Below, piece by piece: positions 46,461 through 59,707 of a stretch of DNA of 64,000 nucleotides (positions are counted from its first letter, which is position 1; the number at the start of each line of letters is the position of its first letter). Where the stretch lies: the NCBI GenBank assembly GCA_018340375.1, contig JAFFJZ010000001.1:38246001-38310000 (forward strand), read 5' to 3'. Below the pieces are notes generated by a model, which was not told the origin of the DNA, did not search any database, and worked only from the letters and a program-made list of their open reading frames with translations. A program made the translations under genes and the position numbers. Origin of the DNA: Gonatopus flavifemur (taxonomy: Eukaryota > Arthropoda > Insecta > Hymenoptera > Dryinidae).

Positions 46461-48412
46461 GAAACTGATCAGAAACTTTGATACAATGGTTCATATAAAA
46501 ATCTGTGTGAGTATAGGTATTCTATCCTATTATTCAATGAGTTATTTTTTGTAGTTGACATCAACTCACTTCAAAAGTGAGTATTATAAAGGAATAAAGA
46601 GTTCTGATTTTTTGTTCTTTTGGAAGCGAAGTAATCGCACCCATGGGAGGGACATTTTTGATGCTTCAAAGCTTAATAAAAAATTCACCGTGTGGTTTAT
46701 TTACATAAATTTAGCTTAAGAGAATAGTATTTCATCTACTGTTTACTAAAAAAATCACCAAACCAGTAAGTAGGTACTACAGATCAGAAAAATGGTGTTC
46801 ATACTGATTTTGGTCGAAAATGAGAATTACCCACGCTGTAAAAAATCGCTTCCTGAATTTCATATAAATTTTGTATTGATTTTCAAAACTTTTCTGACTT
46901 TTCATATCAAATTCTATGATATCTCATACAGAATTATGATGTTTCATGCATTTTTATATGAATTTCAATACATCTTGCAGTGAATTTCATGAATTCATGA
47001 TTGAATTTGATTTCAATTACAAGTCTCAGAATTCTCATATTCATCTGATCAATGCTCAACTTGCATTCGACTCTCATCATATTGCTTGCAGAACTTCATC
47101 GAAGAGATTAACTCAATCATAAATTGGTCCATAGCCAGAAAATTGCCGAAAAATTTCCTGAGCTCGTTTAGAGCACTAGATGGAACCCAACTCAATAAAA
47201 TAATGCATGAAAATCTTGACTCAGACTCGTTCAGTTCATTCTCACATGCATCATTGAGAATAACACCGCCATACAAATTACAACACCATATTTCATTCGT
47301 CAGGTGCTTATGAGATATCGGGTTGGAGGGATGATGAGTTCTAGTCGGGTAATTCTACGGGAATGAAATATATTACATATGAATTCAGTTTTATACGAAT
47401 TTCATATGATTTACATATGAGATTGTGTTTGGACATTCTCTCGTATGAGCGTCACCTGGTTGGGGAGATCGATTATATTTAAATCCTACCATCATGGGTG
47501 GGCAAACGTGTTTGGAGTTGAAGAGTGGTTTATACGTATAATTCAACTTTTGCGAGAATCCCAATATTGTATTTGGAAACCATTGAATATTCCACATTTG
47601 CCCAGTACGAAAAAATTATATTAAAAGAATGAAGAGAAAAAATTTGATACAAATATGGGAGTTGGTTTTATAATTTTCGACGAGATATAGTTCTTCGGTT
47701 TGAACTGAGGTTAATGACTGAGTATTCTTGTATTCTTCAAAACGATCTCCACCATTTTATTCCACATGTAAACATGACGAGTAATTCCTCTCGTGATAAT
47801 ATACAAGTTCATGACTTCGCTTCACTTGATTTTAGCATCTAAATTAAAGTAATGAAGCGCAGTAATTGAGTAGAATATATTGAAATTATGGTGATCACCA
47901 CACTAACTTGCAGTGTTCCTCAGGGGGTAGTCTAATGGGTGGTTCAACACCTGTCTCGTCCAAAGTCAATGCTTCGATATTCGATTGTCATAATCGGTTC
48001 CACATTTAATCCATGTATTAGGAATATCTAACAATTATCCTCGTTTTGTATTAGAAAGCATACGATTCAATTATTTCAGCGGTTCTCCTGATTATTTGCA
48101 ACATTCTGTAAAATGCAATGTCGTTGAGTAATTTTTTTCGCATTCCCACTAGATTCATCATTCTTGGCATACATTGAAATGAACTGAATTGAAATTCTGA
48201 AAATTTAGACTGTTTCCTTATTTTTACATAGCAACAGGTTTTGAGTATCAGGAATTTCCTCCGAATATTCAGATAGATCTCCAGAATTTATTCATATTGT
48301 TCCTAATTTCAGTTGAGAAGAATCTTCTGCGCATTCAAACACCCATTGTCGTGAAAAATTACAAAACTGGTTCTGAATTCACAGTTCGTCCATACCCTCT
48401 GTGGAATCTGTA
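46461..48412. other. Non-coding stretch with no gene seen
   Basis: Words such as TTTCATATGAATTTC recur between about 46850 and 47420 without a definable unit. Two overlapping frames at 47049-47313 on opposite strands are unremarkable. Confidence 0.45.
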
Positions 48413-48930
48413 TTCTATGGAATTAAATTCCTGGAGGACTCTATTTTCGTAGAATTTAATGTCTGTATAACCGAAAATATGAATATTCCACCATGAAATT
48501 ATTTCTGTAGGATATGTAATCTGTGCAATGGAATTTCTGTAGAATCGGGTTTTCTGACATCATTTCGTAGGAAAGTCCTCCATGGGACTGAAACTGGCAG
48601 CCGTAGAGTTAGCAGCCAATTGTCACAACTTTTTGCACAAAAGGTTGATTGAGGATTTGAGCATCTAAGAAGTTAACTTGAATGCTACTTAACCTACTAG
48701 TTTATGATATTAACAGGGTTTCAACAAGGTTCAATCGAGAGTTACAACAATCAGCTGCTAGATTTATGGCTGCTAGTTTCATCTTCGTAAGTTCTTCTGT
48801 AGAATAAATGTCTGTGGGAACGAAGCACCCCCTGTTTTCCGACGTCATTATGTCGGGAGGTTCATTCGATAGAATAAACTTCCGTAGGCACAAAAGCTTC
48901 TCCTCCAAGAAATTCCTCTATTATGCGTGG
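48413..48930. mobile_element. Foldback element with GAAACTGGCAGCC inner arms
   Basis: GAAACTGGCAGCCGTAGAGTTAGCAGCCAATTG near 48590 pairs with the reverse complement near 48740-48781 (GAAACTAGCAGCC...AGCAGCTGATTG). Weaker pairing extends outward through TTCTGTAGAAT and GGAATT...TGGAGGA blocks to the limits given. The antisense frame at 48702-48908 is just the right arm. Confidence 0.75.
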
Positions 48931-50759
48931 TTGAAATTTGGAACAGAAGACTTTTATACTAAAATGCATCTTGGATTCTGGAAACTTCAGACCCAGGCGA
49001 ATGAAACCATGAATGCCTTTTTTTAGTCATAGTATTTTTCATGCGAGTCACAAGAGGTGCCGTTAGTGCCAGCAAAATAAGCAGAATAAACCACATAAAT
49101 GCTCGCGCAAATCAGCGTGAAAATTTCAGATCGTGTGATGTTCTCATTCGTACATCCAACGCCTCCAGCGAACAACGCGAAAAAACAGCAGTGCTAACGA
49201 TCGCTTTCACAGTTTGGTTTGCGAGTGTCACCCGCCTTCTCAGATCTAAAGCGTTCGTATGAAGCTCTGTATTACGATCGAACCTGCAGCAATGATAGAT
49301 TATTCTAAATTGGTGCGACGGATATTCTCATATCTGCTTTTTACCATGAAATGGCATGACACTGAAAAACAACACAGAGTCAGTTTGCATGATTTTCAGT
49401 ACATTTAGAAAAAAATAGTTTCTCGGATATGTGAAGTGAAAATCTGTAAGAACCGAACTATTGTGATGCCTAACGAATAATAATGAAAAGAAAAGAAATT
49501 CACGAACCGAAGTCAGGAATTCTGCATCATTGAATTCAAATAACCAACGTTAAATTTCTGAAAATCTTCAACGTCGAAGGAATATCTGGATTGCATCACC
49601 ACTGAGATGTTTGTGAATTCCATGGAATGCGTTTATTTTACTTCACCATAGTGCACATAAAAGTAACTACATATAACTTCATGAAAGCATGTGTACATAA
49701 CGGAATACGTTTGCAGCATTTCAGATTTTATTCAATTGATCGCTCTCTTGAATGCGAGCAGAATTCAGGAACTTTTCTAAGCAGATAAAGGAGAATACAA
49801 CTTCATTCCCTCTCGTACTTTCTTTCAAATCTTGTCTTCGTTGAATGAGATGTTACTCTGAGGTAGCGAAAACATTTTTTATCCTCGCCAGACAGATACA
49901 TGATGTTGTTTTAGTTCACTAAGAGTACTCTCGTGGATAGATGGAACATTCGGGAGAGCGGTTGGAGAATATCGATAATTTGGGAAATTGGTGTTTTGTG
50001 ATACACGCACACTGTGAGAAAAATTCCCTAAAATTTGGTGAATTCACTTTGGTATAATTACCAAAATCCTGCACCGTTCAGAATTGAACCTCCTGTAACC
50101 ATACAGCTAGCTTTCTCCAAATCCACTCCAGCAACTGGATACAGTTGTTGATATTCAGATAAATCAAAAGGGTGTTGACTTCACTATATTCGAATCCAAT
50201 TTCTCTGACTTGAGTTGCTGTTACTAATTTGAAGTTGCCTTTACTGTCGCTTTCATTACAGGCTCCTCCATTTTTATCACTCGAAAATAATTTTCACAAC
50301 TAACTTCAGTTCATTCGTTCGAATAAATTGTTTTTTCCGGTGTATTAAAATGTGTTTTCTGTTCTTCCTTCAACAGCATGTTCCCAGGATTTCATCTGTG
50401 AATTTTGGAACGTTGAAAATTCTGAAATAAAAATTATAAGTACCCTTATTTGAGAAGTTATGGAAATCTATATCCATACGGTATTCTTTAATTGAATTCC
50501 AGTAAAAATTCGTGCTTCAATAATTTCCCACATTTATCAAATAATATATGGACATGAATAAAGGCGAAAATTCCAATATGCAAACAGTACTTGATCGATA
50601 AAGAGGCTTTTAAAATATGAAATGAGTTCGCTCTTACACATTCTATTTCTTCATTCTATCATGCAGGGAAGTTCAGTACTCATATGAAAATCGAACTTTA
50701 AAACATACGACTATGAGCCCCATAATAACGAGTTGTTAGTTCGTTTCATCTTATCCCAG
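48931..50759. other. Non-coding stretch with no gene seen
   Basis: ACTGTGAGAAAAATTCC near 50011 and TTTTTTCCGGTGTAT near 50330 look like weak mutual termini, but too few bases pair to call an element. No gene was recognised. Confidence 0.4.
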
Positions 50760-51500
50760 CGGCGATTCTTCTCCCTTCATATTCCAATATAAACGGCCTT
50801 ACTCGACTCGCTGCACGCCATTACTGTGTCCCGGTGGGCCGAGAGTTTGCGAAAAATGCTTGAATTTATACCTCCCTCTCGCCACCCTCTTTCTCCTTCG
50901 TTTTCCTACGTAGCCCTTCCATCCCTTATCCAGCAATCTCTTATTCTCTTCCCCTCTCTCATTTTCCTCTCCTAAGCTCTTGTCCCCTCTTTCCCCTTTC
51001 CTACCATTCTTTCCTCCTTCCATCATTTTTACTACCCCTTTGCGGAACTTGAACCAGCCACGGAGCGGCTTGTCTTCCTCTTCCGTGGAGTTTGGAAATT
51101 ATTTGCGGTAACGTCCATTGTCCTCGTTCGTGCGCTCGCTTGCTCGTTCGCTTACTCGCTTGCTCGCTCGCTCAATGCGCCCAAAACGGCTCTTCGCTTA
51201 TTTATTATTATCTGCTATCCACGAGCCATCGAGCTCGAACTATGTATTAAGGAGAGAAGCTTCAGAACTCGAACTTTGGGTGTTCGATCTTTTGATCCCG
51301 CGCTTTGACCCTTCTTGGCCTCCTCATCCTCTCTTCTTTGGTTCCTCTCTTCCCGAGCTCTTTTCAAGTCCGTCTTTCATAGTTTTTCCACTTTTATCTT
51401 CTCTTATTCTTATTTTCATATATTGCACTTTCCATTCTTCTTTCCTTTATTTTTCTTTTTTCTTATCTTAACTCCGACAATCGCCTCTCGGAATCGGTAG
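50760..51500. other. Strongly pyrimidine-biased, GC-elevated island
   Basis: From about 50870 to 51045 the plus strand is almost continuously C/T (CTCTTCCCCTCTCTC-type runs). It is followed by a CTCG-type array and a second C/T-rich block to about 51470. A 117-codon plus-strand frame (51118-51471) and a 75-codon minus-strand frame (50799-51026) are low-complexity products of the bias. A UTR, promoter or polypyrimidine regulatory tract would fit; no exon structure is clear. Confidence 0.45.
51124..51176. repeat. Imperfect (CTCG/CTTG)n tandem array
   Basis: Units of CTCG, CTTG, TTCG and TTACTCG follow each other for about 50 bases. The array is CpG-rich, which is unusual in this AT-rich window. 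In one frame it encodes an Arg/Ser/Leu repeat, which I regard as incidental. Confidence 0.85.
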
Positions 51501-52216
51501 AGGAATCAAAGTTTTCCCTTCAAACTTCTACCACCACTGCCACATACATGTTAAAGTGCATCAGAGAGCGAAATGGAAGTCGCTGAACCGGGAATGAAAT
51601 TCGTCGTTTGTTAAACGTTTGTTCATACTGTAAAGTTAGGAATACAAGAGAAGAAAGGAATGCGGAGAAACCAATAACTGCGGGTTGTACAATAATAACC
51701 TTTTCATCAGTGAATACATCAATCGATTGATATCAAACTCCCTTCAATTCATACCCGGCATTTCAAGGGACTCACGTATGAAAAATTGTAAGATTCTTTC
51801 GCAGGTATATATATCCTGTTATCATAATATGCTCATTTCATTAGATTGATTTCATTTTATGATCAAACTTGAATTCATATTGTAAGTAACCCTTTTATGC
51901 ATTCAACAAATTTGCCTCGAGTCACGAGAAAATAACCCGACTCGCCTTATAAGCAATCTGCTTCTAAACATGTAAATTACAACCGATTGTTTGAGAATAA
52001 TCAGTTGTTGATTTGCATAGGAGTATCGTTGTACTTGAGCTCCATGTATTTCCATAAGAACACTGATATGTGAATAAATCGAATGACGATGGTTATTGAA
52101 CATCCACAGATATCGAACCATGTTCATTAAAATCATATGTGATTGAAATTTTATCCAACTTCCCCACTTCGTTGGCGTTATTTTTCCCATACTGACCGCC
52201 AATTGTTTTGAGATAC
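51501..52216. other. Non-coding stretch with no gene seen
   Basis: TTCTTTCGCAG|GTATAT near 51804 is a weak abutting splice-site pair. Nothing else was noted. Confidence 0.4.
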
Positions 52217-52468
52217 ACTGTAGAAAATGATTGTGGGATTTCCCCCCTAAAAGTGGTGGCAGTAAAGTTCCTCCACAGGTGGGGGATTTTCCACCATAAT
52301 TTGGTGGACTTTTCCTTCATTTGTGAAGAATTAAACAACCAAAAAACAAAATAATTCCTCAAAGTGGTGGAAAAATCTCTTATCTTCAATGGAAAAACAA
52401 TTCCCTCACGATGAGGGGGACGAAATCCATCAACAGTGCGAAGGAAAGTTCCCCACATTTTTTACAGT
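52217..52468. mobile_element. MITE with ACTGTARAAAATG ends, copy A
   Basis: The left end ACTGTAGAAAATGATTGTGGG resembles the reverse complement of the right end, ACTGTAAAAAATGTGGGG. Inside, GGTGGCAGTAAAGTTC, CACCATAATTTGGTGGA and TTTCCTTC words recur in a second copy at 54911-55071, which establishes a repeat family. Confidence 0.82.
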
Positions 52469-53064
52469 CTAGTATTTCCAAAGTAACATTGATCCTGAGT
52501 TTTGAATATTCAAAAAGTCAATTACTTATAACGGTGAATGAGAATGATTCCTCTCGCGGGAAAGTGGTTTGATTCGTTCATCAATATTTTGAGTCAGCTT
52601 GGATTGAAATCACAGATTTTTGATATATACGACATGAGGGTAAAGTATAAAAATTGATGAATAACTTCAAGGAATTGATCCAATTCGGTCTTCTGACTTT
52701 AACCTCAAGATTGAAGTTCAGACACTTGGAGATCAAATTGTAATTTTCCGAATAGAAGATCAGAGACTCTTAGATTCCTACCTCACCCAGTATATTCATT
52801 TGTTATTCGATATCCTGTGTTCTTTATCATTTAACATTTGAGAATTTCAGTTCTTCATCATGAGATTCATCAAATGCCATAATTTTCACCCTGTTTCAAA
52901 TTTGGTATCATTTTCTTCCTCAGTGAAATGTTGATTTGATCCGTTTGAATGCATTCAAACTAGTTTAGCTTATATTCAACAGTACACTGAGATGAGAGCA
53001 ATTTGGAAGTTCAGTAAATTGTAATATCATTGTTCGATACACCTGAATATTACTGTACTTGCAG
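52469..53064. other. Non-coding stretch with no gene seen
   Basis: No element or exon was recognised. Confidence 0.5.
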
Positions 53065-53292
53065 CGATGTCTCATGGAATTTCAAGAAACGTTACCAAAA
53101 TTTGGCTTCGGATTATCCAGTGCTCTTTAATCGTTATTATGTAATACAACATCCATGGCCAAATTCGCTATGTGCCACTCAATTCCTGAACGTTATTGAA
53201 CTTTCAAGTCGCTCTTGTTTCAGTGTACATGAGAATCCAGTTGAAAATTTTATGTGCATTCCTAGAAAGATTCCAACGTTTGTGCTTCAATG
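53065..53292 (+). CDS. Weak candidate exon of unknown product
   Basis: TACTGTACTTGCAG at 53051-53064 is a fair 3' splice site, and CAATG|GTAAGG at 53292/53293 is a good donor. The 228 bases between them stay open in one plus-strand frame (VSWNFKKRYQNLASDYPVLF at its start). A second strong acceptor-like sequence (CTCTTGTTTCAG) lies inside, near 53222. A further open stretch at 53334-53714 follows in the same direction. I recognise no domain and no neighbouring exon, so this could well be chance. Confidence 0.18.
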
Positions 53293-53714
53293 GTAAGGCT
53301 ACTAAAAAGCCAAATTGATATGTTTACGTTTTCTTGGAACTCAAGGGCTCTTGGACCCTTCAAGCTTCAGTCATCGACATACAAATGATCCTTCTCTGTT
53401 GGACGAATTGGAGAGTGGAGACTATGTTCCCGTGCTTACGAGAAATTCAATTGCAGACCATTGGATCTGTTTATGTGTGTAGATCTTTGAAGATCCTTGA
53501 TTTATTTCCTCGCTCTGCAGAACAATACTTGCGACAGTTTGGATACATCCACCTAGGCTCAATGGGAATCTTGACCTCGTCATATACCTGGGGTCTTCAT
53601 GGTTCGATTATCCTGATGAATAACAGTAGAAGAAATTCTGCAAATTCAACACCAATTCTCGTGAAGATCACAGAACACTTTTCTCCATGCACATCTACAA
53701 ACTTACTCGCATAA

Positions 53715-54910
53715 CAATAATCAAAATTAACATCACCGATGATAATATTTCCCAGATCATGGTGTACTTCATTTTGTTCATGAATGAACATTGAACGAGG
53801 GATTTTCAAACTGATTTTTGATTCCATCATTCTCATAATATTTTTATTCTAATATCTTTCGGCATACTTTTCAGAGATTGGTATTTTTGTTCAAACAATA
53901 GCTGATTCAGTAAAATATAATATCTGGATGAAAAATTGTAGTAAAAACAATATGAGAGGAATAATTTCAATGTGAAGTATGATGTTTTGAAATTCGATTT
54001 GACGTTTTTCATTCGTCGTGATTTTTTAGTGAGTTACATCCAGTTGAATGCGGGTGTTTTTTTCCATTCTTCTTTTCGAGTAATTTAAACGACTCCACCT
54101 TGGTAAGCAATCATGGCGCAGAACAATAAAAACAATCGCTTCATAGAGTATTCTTTTGGCTCCCGAAGTCTTTTTACTTTTTCATCCTTTCACAGTGATT
54201 TTTCGCAAAATCATTCTTGCCATGAACGTAAATCTTTGGAAAAAAAAACTGTGTCGAATCGGTTCCGAAATTGTATCCACGCTCAAATGTTTTTCGAATT
54301 CCTTAAAACAATGTGATTCCTGTTGACATTTTCAGTGCCATAAGGGTTTCATCTCTGATTTTTTCAGGTTTGGAAAAACTCTTTAATGCCTTAAGAAATA
54401 ATGAAAAATGTACTCTTGGATCGAGAAAACACTTCTTGAAAATGTAAAATTATTCATTTCCTCCGAGTGCATTTTATTCTGTTCATTTTTGTTTCAATAA
54501 AAACCAGTAGGAGGGAATATTTGAAAATATCCCTGAATTCCGTATCAAAATCGGTGTTACATTCCGTGAAAAATAGTAGTAGAAAATCCTATGTCGAAAT
54601 CTGAAAAGATATTGTCACATGTTGAAAATGATACGAAATTTGATGACTTCGATATGTAAAGACCCTCCAATCCATGTTATGAACGTTTATTCAATATTGA
54701 TTCCTCTAACGACTTATTGGAAAAATCAGTAACACAATCTGATAATACAATTTTTTTCACTCGAGAAGTATGTCATACTATGAGAGTTGTACTTGTTGAG
54801 AAATATTTTCGTTGATCTTCATTTACTCCGTAATTACTCAAACACTCGTGATTAAATATGAACGATACAGAGAGCAACAATTTTAATATTCACACTTCGC
54901 TATAAGGACG
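53715..54910. other. Non-coding stretch with no gene seen
   Basis: A 67-codon frame at 54113-54316 and a TTTTTTCAG|GTTTGG junction near 54365 were noted without further support. Confidence 0.45.
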
Positions 54911-55071
54911 AAATTGTAGAATTTTCCTTCAAAGAAAGGTGGCAGCAAAGTTCTTCCATAGATGGGGCATTTTTCACCATAATTTGGTGGATCTTTCCTC
55001 CGTTTGTAGAGGATTCAACATGAAAAAAACAAAAATGAAGAAAATGAAAATTCCTCACCTTTTTCACAGTG
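54911..55071. mobile_element. MITE related to 52217, copy B (left end eroded)
   Basis: It shares GGTGGCAGCAAAGTTCTTCC, CACCATAATTTGGTGGATC and CTTTCCTCCGTTTGT with copy A, in the same order and orientation. The right end TTTTTCACAGT is recognisable; the left end is not well preserved. Confidence 0.75.
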
Positions 55072-57369
55072 TTCATTAGCGAAATAAATTATTATGTCGA
55101 AGGAAGTGTCAAATCCCTTCTAATGAGAACCCTACGAACTTTTATGCGTAAACCGACTTATTTTCAAAAGCACAATTTGTTTCGAACAACCAAGTTCCAC
55201 GTGAATTTCAATGCTCCTGCCAGCATGAGATTCCAAGAAGAATTCAAAAGTTCAACCTCAAAAGTTCAAAGCTAAAAACATGTTTTGAGAAAATGCTTTT
55301 GATCTTCTTATGTCACAAACATTCTTCAAGATGAGGTATTTCAGCGACTGAGGAAAATAAGATCACGGGGAGCGTTTGTATCAAAGCTAACTTGGTTTGT
55401 TAGAAAATCATGACAAAAATTTGAATGAATTTCAGTTTCATACACCGAATGATCCCCTTAAAAATCCTTTCCGTAGAGTTTACCATACAATCTTTACAAT
55501 CTCTTCTTATTCTCTTTATAACAAAACATAAACGTACGATATGCAAGCTTGTATGAGAACTCAATATCTTCAGTACAATAGATCAAAGAACAATATTGTC
55601 CATTTCTAAACTCAACTTCACAAAATTTGTTCCGCTGAGAAAGTAATGCGGAATTTTTGCATGGTGATGTGCGTATATGTACGAGATATCATCGGCTATC
55701 TAGAGATTTTCCGGATCTCTTCTCTTTGCTTTCTCATTATTCTTGCACTGAGATAGCCAGCAGCGTTGTTAATTCCATTCTTTGTTATTCTACAATCTCA
55801 TCCTTTCCTCGTTGTTCTGACTTTTAAATCTCTCATTTATGATTATTCCATTCTTCTGCGGCTTTTCTCAAATGTACAGCAATACATTTTCATCTTCCTC
55901 AAGAGTTTTCAGTCCTGAAATCATTGGTCCTAATCCACGAAACATGGCATATCTAATTAGCTCACAGAAAAAAGTTCTGATGAGTCAGTTGAAAACTCAT
56001 GGAATAAAATCTTTTATCTCGTTCATCAACAAAAGCGGTCCTATGTACTTCAGATACTTGAATACCTACCATTCAACTGGTCATCACGATATCTGTTTTA
56101 TACCTCTCGAGTCGGATGATTTTAATTATTTTCATTCATTCCCCTATCCAAAGTTCTTATTATTCACCATATCGACATACAATTTACAAAAAATGAAAGA
56201 TTATTGTGGATCCTTCAATGAAGTGGTGAATATTATTGCATTGCTCTGAAATAAAATACTGAATCTTACTGTATAGAATCTGCAATTAAATTTGATGGTA
56301 TTGAAATTCTATAATGAAGTTCAGTTTGAAATTGTTGGTAGGTGGAATGATATTTAGAAGTTTCAGTATCACGTTGCTCATTATTAATTCACGGAAGTTT
56401 ATGATAAGTTCATATTTTCCATGTTACATCTTTTGCATATTCTCCATTAATGACATGGAGCGTTAATGCCATATACTTTTGTTTTCTCATGAAAATATGT
56501 TAGATGTTTGTTCAAACCATTCATGTTAAATTTGAACGGGATATTTGATATGAGAAAGTGATATTTGCATTGCAATACTTTGGTAGTCTAGTTCTATCGT
56601 CATTCTGACAATATCTCATGTTTAATTTTCTGGTCATTTTCACGACAAAACAAACAACGTCTTACCAACTTAGTAGACGATACAAAAAATCACTAATGAA
56701 TTCTTGAAAAATCATTTTTCTCAAATTATCTTGGAAATCTAGAATTTTCACAGAGTTCATAGGGAGTACTATTTTGTAGACTTTTGCACCAGCTTCGAAG
56801 AAGTGGTCATAAATAAGGAGGCGTTTTTATCTCTTGAGAGTATCTTCTAGATCTGGCTTAGATTTTCATGCCCGTTCAGTTTTTAATTATTCACCTCGTC
56901 GCTTTTTGAATATTTATTCCAGTAAAAATGCTTCTAGGCTTTGCAAAGTCCTGAATTTCTAATTCATACTTCATCATTTTCTAAAGACAATCCCTACTAG
57001 AGTCTATCCATTTTGGTCATGAATATTGTCTACTGTATTAGATCATACTGCGCAGTGTTTGTTGTTGTTGTTCTAATTATCTTATAAGATTAGTAGAAGG
57101 AAATTCAGCACGTTTTGGAAATCTCTCTTGTTTTCTTATTCAAACTGCAGAGAATGGAACAAATGTGTGGTCGATTCGATGAAGAATTAAATTCGAAAGA
57201 ATATCAAAACATCAGATGAATACTACGCTCACACTCAAATAACACTCATTGTTCCTTGATCAAAAATTGGTATGTGATGGATAGAATTTTTGACTCTTAT
57301 TGTAAAATCGACAACACATTTCTATCATTCATCGACACGTCAAGTTTCACTGTTCTTCTATCCAAAGCT
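55072..57369. other. No recognised gene; one 143-codon open stretch at 55821-56249
   Basis: The plus-strand frame at 55821-56249 (first ATG at 55839) is among the longest in the window. Its product is rich in Ser, Phe and Tyr, has no motif I know, and has no convincing splice sites around it. It may be chance or a relic. The rest of the interval shows nothing. Confidence 0.3.
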
Positions 57370-57700
57370 TATATCTTTGCCGTGACTGAACAACAGCCTG
57401 CAGCTTTGGTATGTGCACATGTGAGATAAGATTTATGTTGCTCTTCCTCCCACCACCCCCTCCCTCTTTTCCTCTGTGTGTCTGTCGTTCTTGCTTTAGT
57501 TTCGACGACAACACTGTTTATATAAAACGTGCGCGCATAGAGGGGTGATTTTGTGTATAAAGGCACCAGACAGCACAACGAAAGGCGAGAACGATGGGAG
57601 AGCATTATGAAAGGACTAGGGGGGGAGAAAAGCAGTCGGAAGAGGGTAAAGTCTAGTGCATCAACCTCACTTTACCTGCAGTATTCTCTTCACACTTTTG
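57370..57700. other. Small GC-elevated island
   Basis: A C-rich tract (CTTCCTCCCACCACCCCCTC, about 57444) is followed by CGTGCGCGCATAG and a purine-rich block (GGGGGGAGAAAAGCAG, about 57621). It crosses two unrelated short frames. It resembles the islands at 40560, 50760 and 60840 and may be regulatory or UTR sequence. Confidence 0.35.
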
Positions 57701-59707
57701 TTCTTCCGCTTTTCATGGAAAACGTTCTAATGTTGTAAATTGTCAGATTGTTTTATTATTATAAACTGATCCTCTCGTCGTTGAATGATCATCAATCAAA
57801 GTGAGTAGAGTTTATATTATCAAATTATTCTTCATTAGAAATTTAATCATTTCGAAGATGTATTGATTTGTGAAAAGATTCTGAGTTGAATGTATTCATT
57901 TTCAAGAACGAGGATTATGGATCAAATCTACTTAGCTGTATTTCTACTTGAGTTCAAACCAAAATGGTTTCAAATCCCAATTAACCACAAGTGGATAACT
58001 ATCAAGTTGAATTCAATCTCCTCTCATACCTGAACTTTTTGAAGGGCCTCGAGCATCAAGAGATGAGGAATTCATTATTATTCATTTCAAATTTGTATTG
58101 ATGATGTACCTTCTGAAAGAAGTTTGTACAAAATTGAAAGATTTTCTTCTTCCACTTCTTCTTCAAACAACAAAAACTTTGGCACGTCTTTATTTTAGAA
58201 AATAAACCATGTTTAACCTTCTTTATGCAAAAACATCCTAATTTGAGACAGGGAGTATGATTTACTACAATTGCCATTTAATACCACTCTAGTTTAATTG
58301 AACTTATCACAATTTCTTTTGAATGGTAATAGGAATTGTGATAGTCTCAGAATTTACCGCAAATTTTTCCCCTTGTTCGTGAGTTTACAATACGTTTGGA
58401 AACCCTGAAAAATCTTACAGGAATTGTACAATACTCCTTGCACTTTGATACGTGATCCACGTCATTCTGATGTTGAAATCAACTTAAATAACAGGAATTG
58501 ATCATAAAATTACTTTGAAATTCGATTTATATATATTTTTTATTGGTAGTTCGTATTGATCGAATTTCTCTCATACGTACTTTGCAAACATTCGTTCATG
58601 ACTGAATTTGAAGAATTGAAAGACTTCCCGTTAGGGGAATTGCATCTGCTCTCTGCGGTATAAATATTATATATAGATAAATTGCATATGGACATTGATG
58701 AATTCCTATACCTGATATAAACTTCAATTTTGTAAACAAAGTTTACATACTGTCAGCCTTCCATTTGAACGACGAGAACTCACCCGTACTATTCGATTCG
58801 ATTTACGGAATGAATTCATTGAACATGAAGCATCTTTGAAGTTGTGCCTCATGCGATGATATTGCTATATCTTTTTATTTTTGTCGAATTACTTCATTTT
58901 TTTTATCACGGAGTGAAGCTATTATTGGAATTATATCCTATTGGATGAAATACGATGGAATTCATTTACAATATTGATACCATTATCACGTGGAGAGCTA
59001 TGAATTACTATGCGAACAGTCATAATATACATTACACATTCTACAATCAGTGATGTAAAGGGATTCATTCATTGATGCATTCATCCCAAAGGGATGCATG
59101 GATTATTTAGACAATGATCATTATTATACACATGTCATGCAACACCAATATGATTCTCATTCATGTACTGAAAAAAAGTATGGTTCCTGTAACCATCAGA
59201 ATGTATTTTGATTACTGCTATGCTCACAGATTGTCAGAGTGACCACCCGTATGGTTGTCACAGCTATACGCATTGTTGTCATCAGCCTATATTCAGGTGA
59301 TGGAACTATGGTATACGGATCGTCATTCTTACTGTATGTGAGGTTAAATTTTTCAACTGAGGTTTTTATAACCTCATCACATTTTGTTCGTCGAGTGATG
59401 ACTGGAAAATTGGGAAATGTGTGCTCCATAGTCAGAACCAATACAGCTTATGTGAATTAAAAATCATTATCTCAGGAATACTCTATGTGGGGTTCATCGA
59501 TCAGTTCAATAATAGCGCATCGTTGAGCTATAGATGACATTAATTGCACGTTGAGGAGCCTAGAGCGCCCATTAATGGCTCATCAAGGGTTTCCTACTAA
59601 AGCAAGGTGATGAATAATCGGTCATGGATAGAACTAATTATTGGCTCAGGAATGTGACTCTACCTATCCAACTTTCGGCTTGTAGTCTGAATTTATGATG
59701 TGTGAAT
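57701..59707. other. Non-coding stretch with no gene seen
   Basis: A short hairpin of GGGAT / ATCCC words lies near 59058-59096 (GGGATTCATTCATTGATGCA...). Opposite-strand frames at 59196-59460 overlap fully and neither has a motif. Confidence 0.45.

Noticed and set aside
49270..49300. Minus-strand B-box-like GGTTCGATCG as a tRNA
   Set aside because: No A box or cloverleaf stems occur at the right distance.
50007..50347. Element bounded by ACTGTGAGAAAAATTCC and TTTTTTCCGGTGTAT
   Set aside because: The proposed ends are too short and imperfect, and nothing inside supports pairing.
51118..51471. 117-codon Arg/Ser/Leu-rich frame as a protein
   Set aside because: It is produced by the CTCG array and the pyrimidine bias; it has low complexity and no domain.
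51799..51812. TTTCGCAG|GTATAT as a ratchet site
   Set aside because: The pyrimidine tract is short and the donor deviates from GTRAGT.
53597..53836. Minus-strand frame with an IIIGDVNFD stretch as a LINE endonuclease fragment
   Set aside because: The resemblance to the endonuclease GDFN motif is limited to a few residues, and no flanking endonuclease or reverse-transcriptase motifs were found.
54355..54372. TTTTTTCAG|GTTTGG as a ratchet site
   Set aside because: The acceptor is good, but GTTTGG is not a credible 5' splice site.
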